The notes under the pieces were generated by a model. It made no database searches. It was given only the letters and a program-made list of their open reading frames with translations, and was not told the DNA's origin. The translations under genes were made by a program, and so were the position numbers. Source: CAYNRA01 sp964399465 (GTDB taxonomy: Bacteria; Bacteroidota; Bacteroidia; Cytophagales; Spirosomataceae). From it: a stretch of 36,292 nt of DNA. Of this stretch, positions 7,425 to 14,877 are shown in pieces; position 1 is the first letter of the stretch, and every line of letters begins with the position of its first letter. Where the stretch lies: positions 1 to 36,292 of the forward strand of contig CAYNRA010000023.1 of NCBI GenBank assembly GCA_964399465.1. The letters run 5' to 3'.

Positions 7425-8852
7425 TCATTCCTCTTGTTGGTTTTTTGTTTCCAATTTCTTTTCATCTAATCGAAATTGACTGAATAAAAGGTCTTTTTGG
7501 ATTTCATAAAATGATCTTTTTAGAACAAAGCTTGCTGCAACATTTGCAAGCATACCTGCCAACAGAAAATAAAAAATAGCAGAATGTCTGTCTGTCATTT
7601 CCAAAACCAAAATAGCGGAGGTAAAAGGAGTACGAGTAACGCCCGTCAAAAAACCAATCATTGCTAGAAGTACCATGAGATTATGGTGTTCAGGGGCGAT
7701 TTGAAAAATGGTATTTAATACATCTCCCAAAGCTGCACCAGAGGAAAGTGAAGTCGCGAAAATTCCACCCGCTCCACCTGTTAAAAAGGATAATATGCTT
7801 GCTGTAAATCGAGCTGGGAAAAGATACCACTTTGTTTCTGTTTCAGGTTGAAATAAGATGGTGTTAATCAGAGATTTACCAGTTCCCATGGATTGCTCTC
7901 CAACAAAGTTGACCAAAGTTGCAAATAATAGTCCCAGGATGAATGTCGTAATCCATTGTTTGTAGGAAAGAAAGAAAGGGGATAACCAGCGTTGAAATGC
8001 CAAAATAAGACGTGTAAAATAGGCGCCTAACAATCCACCAATACTAGCTATCAATATAACCCAACCAATCATCTCTAACGGCAGTGGTTTGATTCTCGGA
8101 AACCCCAAATAAAGATACGAACCCAAAAAGAGTTGTGCCGTCATACCGGCAATAATAACGGCACTAAACACAGCCGTTCGGAATTGTCCGATATGTGATT
8201 TGGTGAGTTCTTCTACTACATAGACAATGCCTCCAAGTGGCGTATTAAAAGCAGCCGCAAGTCCAGATGCTCCTCCAGTAATCAACATGATTTTCTGAGA
8301 AACGCGGTGCCAATGTGTTGGAATAAAACGGTAGGTAAGTTGGAAAATAGAACCTGCAATTTGTAAAGTTGGCCCTTCACGCCCGATAGCTCCGCCTCCC
8401 AATAAGAGTACCAAACTACTGGCAAGTTTTGTCAATAATACAGGGAGATTTAGTAAGGAATCGACCCAGCGTTTTTTTTGTGTGTCAGCAGATTCCACTG
8501 CGGCCATTAGTTGAGGAATACCACTACCTTTGGCATGAGGAGCAAAGGTAGTAACTAGCCATCTGGATAAGGTAAAGAAAATGGGTGCAGTAAGAAAGAG
8601 CCAATATGGATTAAGGCGATAAATTTCTTTTGCTAATCCCTCAAATAGTTCGAAAGCATGTTCATAGCCGACCGCCACAAGTCCGGTCAAGATGGAGGCT
8701 ATCCACAACGGAATGCTTTGAAACGGGATACGGTTACGTAACTCAGGTGGAATACGGCGTATAATGCCTTGACTGATGGGGTGTTGCTCTATATTTCGCC
8801 ATTTCTTGCGAAGCCAAAGCTCCCAATTGGGTACATGATACGTTTGTTTCAT
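7425..8852 (-). CDS. ClC family chloride channel / H+-Cl- antiporter
   Basis: About 475 residues with roughly ten or more hydrophobic helices and the ClC selectivity motifs in order: GSGIPQ (near residue 90), GREGPTLQIAG with the gating Glu (near 145), the AAAFNTPLGGIVYVVEEL segment with the internal Glu pair, and GGIFATSLSSGAALGD near residue 355. No CBS domains follow, so it is the short bacterial type. The Glu pair after NTPLGG favours an H+/Cl- antiporter rather than a pure channel, by analogy with the Escherichia coli protein. The frame is open to 8879, but that extension lies in a terminator hairpin (8866-8894), so the ATG at 8852 is preferred. The 212-base gap to ccoNO suggests a separate transcript. 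Confidence 0.93.
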   Translation of the reverse strand: MKQTYHVPNWELWLRKKWRNIEQHPISQGIIRRIPPELRNRIPFQSIPLWIASILTGLVAVGYEHAFELFEGLAKEIYRLNPYWLFLTAPIFFTLSRWLVTTFAPHAKGSGIPQLMAAVESADTQKKRWVDSLLNLPVLLTKLASSLVLLLGGGAIGREGPTLQIAGSIFQLTYRFIPTHWHRVSQKIMLITGGASGLAAAFNTPLGGIVYVVEELTKSHIGQFRTAVFSAVIIAGMTAQLFLGSYLYLGFPRIKPLPLEMIGWVILIASIGGLLGAYFTRLILAFQRWLSPFFLSYKQWITTFILGLLFATLVNFVGEQSMGTGKSLINTILFQPETETKWYLFPARFTASILSFLTGGAGGIFATSLSSGAALGDVLNTIFQIAPEHHNLMVLLAMIGFLTGVTRTPFTSAILVLEMTDRHSAIFYFLLAGMLANVAASFVLKRSFYEIQKDLLFSQFRLDEKKLETKNQQEE

Positions 8853-8865
8853 CCGACTAAAATAA

Positions 8866-8896
8866 AAATAGCAAGGCATTAAACCTTGCTATTTGA
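8866..8896 (-). terminator. rho-independent terminator of the DUF4412-like gene
   Basis: Stem AAATAGCAAGG / CCTTGCTATTT (11 pairs, arms 8866-8876 and 8884-8894) with a 7-base loop. Read on the minus strand it is followed by a T-rich run. It lies between the stop at 8921 and the clcA start at 8852. Confidence 0.75.
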
Positions 8897-8920
8897 GAGA
8901 AAAAAGAAAAATCTATTGAA

Positions 8921-9589
8921 TTAATTCTGTAATCCCATTGCTGCGGCTTCTTTCATAGTCATCATATTATAACCACTAGGTAATACAAATAAAGAATCTT
9001 GCACGGGTTCAGCTACAACTTGCTTTGCAACCATCCGGACTGTCATACCATTTTGAACTTGTGTAAATTCCAAGGGTGTTCCTTTCAGTCCTTTCAATGC
9101 TGCCGTATATTGAGACATTGGTAATGCCAAACCTTCAGTCACATACATTTCCATTGATTGACCCGTCGAGCCGATACTAACAATTACTTTCTGGCAAGAA
9201 TATCCTGCTATTTCTTTTTTGAAATCAAGGTATTCATACTTTACTTGCATGTCCTCTTGTAATTTCGTCATGTCTGACTCATCGGATGTGATTCCAATTT
9301 TTTGCCCCATCATATCCATTAACATGACCTTTTTCATAGGTGCATTTTCCGTGATGACATTCATCTGGATTTTTTGCCCCATCATATCCATACTCATTCC
9401 TGAGTACGATTTATTTCCTTTGAAATAAGTCGTCAATTCTTTCGGAAATGCCTCTGCCATTTCAGCGGGCATCCCTTCACCTGCTTGCCATTCTGCACTA
9501 TATACAATTTTGCCTTCTGTCATCTTGGTTTGAGCCATAGATAAAAAGCCGGTACATAAGAACATGGCTAAAAAGAGTGCTTTTTTCAT
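8921..9589 (-). CDS. secreted DUF4412-like protein with a duplicated MDMMGQKI motif
   Basis: A 222-residue exported protein: signal peptide of about 19 residues (hydrophobic core LFLAMFLCTGFLS, cleavage near SMA-Q), then a beta-rich domain. The pattern 'GKIVYSAEW... YFKGNKS... KEIAGYSCQKVIV... MEMYVTE... PLEF... SLFVLPSGYNMM' resembles the DUF4412/GLPGLI-like families of Bacteroidota, whose function is unknown. Methionine is unusually frequent. The segment MDMMGQKI occurs twice, 24 residues apart, and the underlying DNA is an exact 23-base direct repeat (9297-9319 and 9369-9391). The protein probably acts in the periplasm or outer membrane. It has its own terminator and stands alone between clcA and the peptidase gene. 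Confidence 0.75.
   Translation of the reverse strand: MKKALFLAMFLCTGFLSMAQTKMTEGKIVYSAEWQAGEGMPAEMAEAFPKELTTYFKGNKSYSGMSMDMMGQKIQMNVITENAPMKKVMLMDMMGQKIGITSDESDMTKLQEDMQVKYEYLDFKKEIAGYSCQKVIVSIGSTGQSMEMYVTEGLALPMSQYTAALKGLKGTPLEFTQVQNGMTVRMVAKQVVAEPVQDSLFVLPSGYNMMTMKEAAAMGLQN
9297..9391. repeat. 23-base direct repeat inside the DUF4412-like gene
   Basis: The bases ATTTTTTGCCCCATCATATC plus CAT occur at 9297-9319 and again at 9369-9391 with a 72-base period (24 codons), giving the repeated MDMMGQKI peptide. The spacer between the copies is not obviously repeated. Confidence 0.8.
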
Positions 9590-9706
9590 AGTCGTTTTTT
9601 TGTTTTTAGGAATTTTTATTAAAAAAGTAAAGCTAGTTTTTAGCCCGTTAAATACAAAATTTGAATAGCTTATTGTGATAAAGGGTTATTTTGAACGACA
9701 AATGAA

Positions 9707-10813
9707 TCAAGGCATGGGTAGAATTCGTTTCGCGCGTAAAAAACGATTTTTATTGAACGCATCATATACCGGAGAATTGGCATCCATACTTGCTATACGT
9801 ACTAGTCCCGATGAATGAATAAACTGATTATCCCCTAGCCACATCCCAACATGGGTTACTTTTTCTTGACCCTCCGGGGTAATTCGTCCAAAAAACAATA
9901 AATCCCCTTTTTCTAATTTGGAAAACTCATCAATTTTTGTCGCAATTAATTGACCTTCAGCTACTTGCTGAGAGGCATCACGCGGTAATAAAATACCTTG
10001 AGACAAATAAATCATTCGGGTAAATCCGCTGCAGTCAACACCTTTCCAAGATGTTCCTCCCCATAAATAGGGAATACCCATCATTTGCTTGGCTTGTTTT
10101 TCTAATTCCGCCACATCGGGTTTTGCACGAGGCTGCCAGCCCGTATGTTTCTGTAAAGATGTGCTTTCTACCCAAGCAAGACGACCGTCGGGAAAACGGA
10201 CTTGTCGAAATCCTTTTTTCTGGATTCCTGTACTTTCAAGTACATTTCCCCAGGTTAAATCACTGACAGGTAGCGACTTATTTGTTGGTTCCGTATAAGC
10301 AAATCCATAACCTTGCTCAAATAAAAACTTTTCTTTTTGTTGATAATGCTTGTATTCATCTTCGGTTAGGCGCGTAATGCCCAGTTCATCTGTCCAGCCA
10401 ATGTATTTATCAGGCGTTTGTACAAGTAGCCATCCTCTTTCTTTATCCAAGATGAGGACTTCCATTCCGAGTAGGGCTTGAGAGGCTAGTTCCGCAGATT
10501 CTTGTGGTTTTGACCGAATATTTGCGACCGAAATATGAACAATCCCTCTCTTTTTCTCTCCAATTACCTCATCAGGAAGTACCCGAATGGCATCTTGAAA
10601 GTGTGTATTGCTTTGTTTCAACGAATCTAAAAAAGCGGTTTTTGCTGCCACGATGGTTGTGACTCCTTTAGCCAATTGCCTATCAAATGTGACATCAAAC
10701 AGCGCCACACGGCTGTCGGGTGCAAAGGTTTGTTTGATACTTTTGGTTTGGGAGAAACCTAAAAACCCATTTAAAACAAATAGAAAAGTGAGAAATAGAG
10801 GGAGTGTTTTCAT
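9707..10813 (-). CDS. NlpC/P60 (C40) peptidase with two SH3-like domains, secreted
   Basis: About 368 residues with a signal peptide (LPLFLTFLFVLNGFLGFSQ). Two bacterial SH3-like regions follow (about residues 85-155, with HISVANIRSKP and GWLLVQTPDKYIGW; and about 185-240). The C-terminal NlpC/P60 domain starts near 245, with YLWGGTSWKGVDCSGF (catalytic Cys), VTHVGMWLG (catalytic His) and FIHSSG (third polar residue). Family members such as YkfC-type enzymes cut gamma-D-Glu-diamino acid bonds in murein peptides, so a periplasmic cell-wall turnover or recycling role is likely. I chose the ATG at 10813 because it places the signal peptide at the N terminus; the longer frame to 10852 overlaps thiL. 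It lies 14 bases after the thiL stop, so the two are probably cotranscribed although functionally unrelated. Confidence 0.92.
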   Translation of the reverse strand: MKTLPLFLTFLFVLNGFLGFSQTKSIKQTFAPDSRVALFDVTFDRQLAKGVTTIVAAKTAFLDSLKQSNTHFQDAIRVLPDEVIGEKKRGIVHISVANIRSKPQESAELASQALLGMEVLILDKERGWLLVQTPDKYIGWTDELGITRLTEDEYKHYQQKEKFLFEQGYGFAYTEPTNKSLPVSDLTWGNVLESTGIQKKGFRQVRFPDGRLAWVESTSLQKHTGWQPRAKPDVAELEKQAKQMMGIPYLWGGTSWKGVDCSGFTRMIYLSQGILLPRDASQQVAEGQLIATKIDEFSKLEKGDLLFFGRITPEGQEKVTHVGMWLGDNQFIHSSGLVRIASMDANSPVYDAFNKNRFLRAKRILPMP

Positions 10814-10827
10814 ATTATTTCCAATGA

Positions 10828-11859
10828 TTAAACGGGTTGAATTGCTTGCCAACCTGGTGCTTGGATAGCTGCATGATCTCCCGAATTTAAAATGAGTGTA
10901 GCCGCCTTGCTATCATTCACAAATCCAATAGGCGTAAGTTCAGTGATGGTTTTTAGCTTTTCGTAATCTTCTTGCCGGATCGTCATCAATAACTCGTATT
11001 CTTCTCCGCCATGAAGCGCCACCGTGATAGGATTGAGCTTGAACTCAGTTGCAGCAAGCATGGTCGCATTTTCAATCGGTAAATTTTCCTCGAAAATAGC
11101 TATGCCTACTTCAGACGCATGGCAAAGGTGGAGGACTTCGGCGGCAAGACCGTCCGAAATATCAATCATGGAGGTAGGAACAATGCCTTTTTCCATTAAT
11201 TCGTGGATAATATCTGTTCTTCCATCTGGTTTGAGTTGTTTCCCGATGAGATAGGCATGTGTTTCTAAGTCAGGTTGCATCTCAGGATTGGCTTTAAAAA
11301 CCTGCTTTTCTCGTTCAAGTATTTGCAAACCCATGTAAGCTGCTCCCAAATCTCCACTTACACAGACAATATCATTGGGTTTTGCGCCAGAACGGTAGGC
11401 AATGGCCTCTTTTTTTACTTCGCCAATGAGCGTGACAGCGAGCGTCAATCCGGAGCGTGTGGCTGTTGTATCTCCACCGACGAGGTCGATGTGATAGTTT
11501 TCGCACGCCAATCGGATGCCTTCGTAGAGTTCGTCGATGGCTTCTACCGGAAAACGATTACTTACACCCAAACTGATAGTCATTTGTTTGGGTAAACCGT
11601 TCATGGCTGCAATATCCGAAACATTGACAGCAACCGCTTTATACCCAAGATGCTTGAGCGGGAAATAGGTCAAGTCAAAATGAATGCCTTCAATCAGCAT
11701 ATCAGAGGAAACGAGGGTAAGTGTGTCCTCTGTTTTGGCAAGGACGGCCGCGTCGTCACCGATACCTTTGATTGTATCTGGGTGATATATTTTTACGTGT
11801 TGATTAATTCGGTTAATTAATCCAAATTCTCCTAATTCACTAAGTTCTGTTCTTTTCAT
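10828..11859 (-). CDS. thiL: thiamine-monophosphate kinase ThiL
   Basis: A 343-residue cytoplasmic enzyme that phosphorylates thiamine monophosphate to thiamine diphosphate with ATP, the last step of the pathway. Diagnostic motifs are present in order: GIGDDAAVL near residue 33, the VNVSDIAAMNG segment near 80, LVGGDTTAT near 125, VSGDLGAA near 155, MIDISDGLAAE near 215 and LHGGEEYELL near 270. Length matches the family. The frame is open to 11910, but the ATG at 11859 (MKRTELSELGEFGLI) gives the family N terminus. A TAATTTTG -7 element lies only 7 bases upstream of this ATG, suggesting a very short or absent leader. The peptidase gene follows after 14 bases. Confidence 0.95.
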   Translation of the reverse strand: MKRTELSELGEFGLINRINQHVKIYHPDTIKGIGDDAAVLAKTEDTLTLVSSDMLIEGIHFDLTYFPLKHLGYKAVAVNVSDIAAMNGLPKQMTISLGVSNRFPVEAIDELYEGIRLACENYHIDLVGGDTTATRSGLTLAVTLIGEVKKEAIAYRSGAKPNDIVCVSGDLGAAYMGLQILEREKQVFKANPEMQPDLETHAYLIGKQLKPDGRTDIIHELMEKGIVPTSMIDISDGLAAEVLHLCHASEVGIAIFEENLPIENATMLAATEFKLNPITVALHGGEEYELLMTIRQEDYEKLKTITELTPIGFVNDSKAATLILNSGDHAAIQAPGWQAIQPV

Positions 11860-11865
11860 AATAGA

Positions 11866-11873
11866 CAAAATTA
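11866..11873 (-). promoter_or_regulatory. putative -7 promoter element for thiL
   Basis: TAATTTTG on the minus strand fits the Bacteroidota -7 consensus TAnnTTTG and ends 7 bases before the chosen ATG. No clear -33 TTG at the usual spacing was found. Confidence 0.35.
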
Positions 11874-12015
11874 CGTGGAAATGATTTTGTAAAAAAAAGT
11901 CCGTCCACAAACTTTCATTTTTCCGTTTGAACTTGGCTTATTGCTAGTGGGAATACGTGCAAAAAAGGAAGATAAAGGCGGAGAAAATAAATCGTTGTGG
12001 TGCATATCATAGGAT

Positions 12016-12056
12016 AAAAAAGCCGAGTTACTCAATAAATGAGTAGCTCGGCTTTT
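12016..12056 (-). terminator. rho-independent terminator of the small lipoprotein gene
   Basis: Long stem: GCCGAG-T-TACTCA pairs with TGAGTA-G-CTCGGC (one T-G wobble) around a 5-base loop, flanked by A and T runs. It is about 27 bases downstream of the 12083 stop on the minus strand. The flanking A/T runs would also make it work in the other direction. Confidence 0.85.
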
Positions 12057-12082
12057 AAAATACATTTGAAAGTGTATATGTT

Positions 12083-12526
12083 TTATTGAACAACTTGTAA
12101 GTTCAGCGTGACGGTTTTATCGCCTGTTTTTGCATACGCGGTTGTAGATGATAGTTTAAGTTCAGTATCAGAAATGCTATCAATTTTGTATTCTAGGGTT
12201 CCATTTGTTCCTGTTGGTGCAGGGGATAAATTTTTTAGAACAAGTGTTGACTCACCTACAAGTTCCCATTGCCCATTGAAGGTTTCTCCTGTAAATTCAC
12301 GTAAAATGACACTTCCTGCTGTAGTGAGTTGTAAGCTGTAATTGGTATAGCCAGCTGTTGTATTACTTAAGCCACCGCGTGAATAAACGGTTGTTCCGCT
12401 CCAAAGAACGATACCTGCCCGCCAAGTTTTGGCGATGCGTTCGCTGAGTGGTGGAATTTTTTCACAGCCAGATAGGCTCACAAAAATCGTGAAAGCAAGC
12501 AGGAGTAAGACGGATTTGTGTTTCAT
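12083..12526 (-). CDS. small lipoprotein, lipocalin-like
   Basis: A 147-residue lipoprotein: signal sequence with lipobox FVSLSGCEK (Cys at about residue 21), so it is lipidated and membrane-anchored. The mature part (SERIAKTWRAG..., YSLQLTTAGSVILREFTGETFNGQWELVGESTLVLKN...) has the 'W...G...W' strand pattern of the small lipocalin-like proteins common in Bacteroidota. The ligand, if any, is unknown. It is transcribed alone and followed by a strong terminator. Assignment to the lipocalin-like group rests on pattern only; the lipoprotein call is firm. Confidence 0.75.
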   Translation of the reverse strand: MKHKSVLLLLAFTIFVSLSGCEKIPPLSERIAKTWRAGIVLWSGTTVYSRGGLSNTTAGYTNYSLQLTTAGSVILREFTGETFNGQWELVGESTLVLKNLSPAPTGTNGTLEYKIDSISDTELKLSSTTAYAKTGDKTVTLNLQVVQ

Positions 12527-12718
12527 TTCGTGTGTAAGATAATCTATATTTGTAAAATTCTAACCTTGTTTTGCAAGCAGATTGTCAAATAAAGGAACAA
12601 TTGGCGTGTGTAAAATAAACGAATTACCATTGCATAAACAAACGCAAATCAAAATCAAATTGTTGCTTTTTCTATTTTTAGTCTAGCGATAAATTGGGTA
12701 AGTAGAACGAAAAGATAA

Positions 12719-12952
12719 ATGAAAGAATATACAATTCAACAATTGGCTCTCCGAAACGGACAAGATAAAGAAGAAATTTGGGTCGCGCATGAAGGTAAAA
12801 TTTATGATGTCGGCGGGTCGAGGCTTTGGAAAAATGGAAAACATTATGAACACTGGGCAGGACAGGATTTAACAGAAGAATTGAAAGGCGCGCCTCATAC
12901 AGCTCAGGTTTTTGGTCGTTTCCCGATTATTGGCACATTAAAAAAAAGATAA
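12719..12952 (+). CDS. cytochrome b5-like haem/steroid-binding domain protein (77 aa)
   Basis: A single-domain soluble protein of 77 residues with the pattern of the small bacterial 'predicted heme/steroid binding' proteins: YTIQQLALRNGQD, EIWVAHEGKIYDVGGSRLW, KHYEHWAGQDLTEEL, APHTAQVFGRFPIIGTL. The HPGG motif of classical cytochrome b5 is absent; the KHYEHWAGQDLT segment occupies that place, as in the MAPR/COG4892-type relatives. There is no signal peptide or anchor, so it should be cytoplasmic. It probably binds haem; redox partner unknown. A small membrane protein gene follows 90 bases later on the same strand. Confidence 0.85.
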   Translation: MKEYTIQQLALRNGQDKEEIWVAHEGKIYDVGGSRLWKNGKHYEHWAGQDLTEELKGAPHTAQVFGRFPIIGTLKKR

Positions 12953-13042
12953 GGACTTCAGTGAAAAACATCTCTTTTTTGTTTTGAGTAGTATGTGGGA
13001 GTTTTAAAATAGAATAGTAAAAAATATAATTTGATTATTCGT

Positions 13043-13282
13043 ATGCAAAAATTAAAAATTACAGAGACGTTGTTGCTTTTTGGCAGTTTGGCTTTCTTAA
13101 TCATGTGGGTAGATCAATTTTTTTATAAAGGTGTAACTTTAAAGGACAGTTACTTCTTTTTAATGTATGCTGTGGCGGGTTTTCTTTTTTATGTGTATCG
13201 TCGGGGTGTGCGAAAAATGAACGAACAAAAAGAGGATACATCTACGAAAAAGACGCCTAAAAATTCAAAAAATAAGAGATAA
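13043..13282 (+). CDS. small two-helix membrane protein, hypothetical
   Basis: About 79 residues from the ATG at 13043 (the frame opens at 13031). Two hydrophobic segments (about residues 8-24 and 37-54: TLLLFGSLAFLIMW and YFFLMYAVAGFLFYVY) are followed by a strongly basic, Lys-rich tail of about 25 residues that would face the cytoplasm. I recognise no family. Its last 18 bases overlap the convergent UbiA-like gene. It may be cotranscribed with the cytochrome-b5-like gene upstream. Confidence 0.6.
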   Translation: MQKLKITETLLLFGSLAFLIMWVDQFFYKGVTLKDSYFFLMYAVAGFLFYVYRRGVRKMNEQKEDTSTKKTPKNSKNKR

Positions 13283-14083
13283 TATACTTGTAATCAATAA
13301 ACTATCGATAATCCATCGGTAGTTTTCATTTTTTATGAGTTGGTTGTAAAAAATAGGGATTAGACTGTAAATGACAGAAATGCCTGCCAGAATCCCTGTC
13401 AGAAAACTAGGATAGGTCTGTGCGCCGTAAAACAGAAAAATCCAAGTGAAAAGAAGTAAAATGGCTATGTAACGAATGACTTTTCCGTATCCAGATGGCT
13501 GCCCGTTCTCGAAATAAGCAAATAAGAGTAGATTTTGAAAACTGATAAATCCAACAAAAAGGGCTGCCAACCAACTGCTCAGATTAATAGAACTTTGTTG
13601 CACGAAGATACTCCCCACAACAGCAAGTGGATAAATCACGGAAATACCGATGGTTTTGACCCAAAAAATGCTTTTTTTATTGGTTAAATAAGCATGAACG
13701 AGCCCGAAGTAAATGGCTACACTAAAAGATATACATATACCGAAATGCAAAATAGGTGTAGATAAAGTGAAAACCAAAAAAAAGCAAATACAGAGAATGA
13801 GTAAGAAAAGTAAAGATAAATTGAATTGATATTTTAGGTGGAATAGATGTCTTTTGGTTTGATTTTCTTCTGGTTTTCTGTTGTCTAATAGTCTGTCTAG
13901 TAGATAGATAGCCCAAACAGATAAGGCAAGTAGGCTGGTTGTCGTATTCCAAGTAACAGATTTGCCTACTGGTAAATTTGAAAATGCAAGATGTAGGGAA
14001 ATTGCACCCAATACAACATCTAAACTGAGCCAGTGGGCTGTCTGAAAAATAGATTTAAGGAAATTGAAAACTATATATCGCAT
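13265..14083 (-). CDS. UbiA-like prenyltransferase family membrane protein (tentative)
   Basis: A 272-residue polytopic membrane protein with about eight or nine hydrophobic segments. The segment WAIYLLDRLLDNRKPEE near residue 60 resembles the Asp-rich DxxxD motif in which UbiA enzymes bind prenyl diphosphate through Mg2+, and NYRWIIDSLLI near the C terminus may be a remnant of the second Asp motif. The first helix region (AHWLSLDVVLGAISLH) also fits the fold. Key Asp residues are fewer than in classical UbiA, so substrate and activity are uncertain. A TAATTTTG -7 element ends 4 bases before the ATG, pointing to a leaderless message. It overlaps the convergent small gene by 18 bases. Confidence 0.6.
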   Translation of the reverse strand: MRYIVFNFLKSIFQTAHWLSLDVVLGAISLHLAFSNLPVGKSVTWNTTTSLLALSVWAIYLLDRLLDNRKPEENQTKRHLFHLKYQFNLSLLFLLILCICFFLVFTLSTPILHFGICISFSVAIYFGLVHAYLTNKKSIFWVKTIGISVIYPLAVVGSIFVQQSSINLSSWLAALFVGFISFQNLLLFAYFENGQPSGYGKVIRYIAILLLFTWIFLFYGAQTYPSFLTGILAGISVIYSLIPIFYNQLIKNENYRWIIDSLLITSILSLIF

Positions 14084-14087
14084 GTAG

Positions 14088-14095
14088 CAAAATTA
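14088..14095 (-). promoter_or_regulatory. putative -7 promoter element of the UbiA-like gene
   Basis: TAATTTTG on the minus strand matches TAnnTTTG and ends 4 bases upstream of the ATG at 14083, so transcription would begin at or next to the start codon. No good -33 element was found. Confidence 0.35.
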
Positions 14096-14197
14096 ATAAT
14101 AGATAATAATTATTCGCAGATTTCCGAAATTGAATCTTGTTTCTTGTGTAAATTAGTCACTTATTTCAACAAATAATCCGCTATTTAATCCTTTATT

Positions 14198-14205
14198 TAC
14201 TTTTG
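14198..14205 (+). promoter_or_regulatory. putative -7 promoter element of the beta-barrel/metalloprotease operon
   Basis: TACTTTTG matches TAnnTTTG and ends 5 bases before the ATG at 14211. The same octamer occurs upstream of sdhC. A leaderless or nearly leaderless transcript is implied. Confidence 0.4.
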
Positions 14206-14210
14206 TATCT

Positions 14211-14870
14211 ATGAAAAAAGTCATTTTACCATTCCTTTTATTTATATGTCAATACGCCTATAGCCATTTCGAAAATCCAGCTATTGAGCCAATAAAAGGG
14301 GAGCAAAAAAAAGCATCTAGGTCATATGTTGGCATTCGATTCGCGACGAGTTGGTCTGCCTTCAACACAACTCGAAACACACTTTTATTGCCTACCAATG
14401 CGCCTTTGGGACTGCAAGTTGGGCTTGCTTGGGATGTACTTTCGAAAAAGAAGGTGGGTTCACGCCTTGAGGTCGGCTATTCACTCAGAGGAGCGCGTGA
14501 GGCTTTTGTAGACCGAAGCTTGAATTTTGAGACAGTCACTCGTCTTCATTACGCACAAATTACGGCTTTACCATTTATATATAAGCCCGTATCCATCAAA
14601 AATAAGACACCTTACATTGCGGTTGGTGGTTATGCTGCGCGCATGTTGGGTGTTTCTGTCAACTCAGATGTTCCTTCTCTAACGCGGTTTACTGATTTTG
14701 CTGAGAGCGTGTATCGAGCCCAACCCAATGATTTTGGTCTTGTCGTAGCAACGGGAATTTATGTTAAGAAAAAACCACTTTTTGAGTTGCGTCTGGATTA
14801 TGGTTTGTATTCGTTGGAAACCGATGCCAACAGAACAAATAAATCTATGAGCATAGCCGTATCTCTCTAA
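14211..14870 (+). CDS. outer-membrane beta-barrel protein, PorT-like
   Basis: A 219-residue exported protein with a signal peptide (ILPFLLFICQYAYS) followed by alternating beta strands ending in a hydrophobic C-terminal strand (MSIAVSL). Segments such as SYVGIRFATSWSAF, LGLQVGLAWDVL, GSRLEVGYSLRGARE and FGLVVATGIYVKKKPLFELRLDYGLYSLE are typical of the 'outer membrane protein beta-barrel' (PorT) family of Bacteroidota. No enzymatic motif is seen. The gene starts a (+) operon; the metalloprotease lipoprotein follows after 7 bases, suggesting that the two work together at the outer membrane. The function itself is unknown. Confidence 0.75.
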   Translation: MKKVILPFLLFICQYAYSHFENPAIEPIKGEQKKASRSYVGIRFATSWSAFNTTRNTLLLPTNAPLGLQVGLAWDVLSKKKVGSRLEVGYSLRGAREAFVDRSLNFETVTRLHYAQITALPFIYKPVSIKNKTPYIAVGGYAARMLGVSVNSDVPSLTRFTDFAESVYRAQPNDFGLVVATGIYVKKKPLFELRLDYGLYSLETDANRTNKSMSIAVSL

Positions 14871-14877
14871 TATTTGA

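Noticed and set aside
11871..12065. Open frame of 64 codons on the minus strand between thiL and the lipoprotein gene.
   Set aside because: It runs through the terminator hairpin and the thiL promoter and has no protein-like composition.
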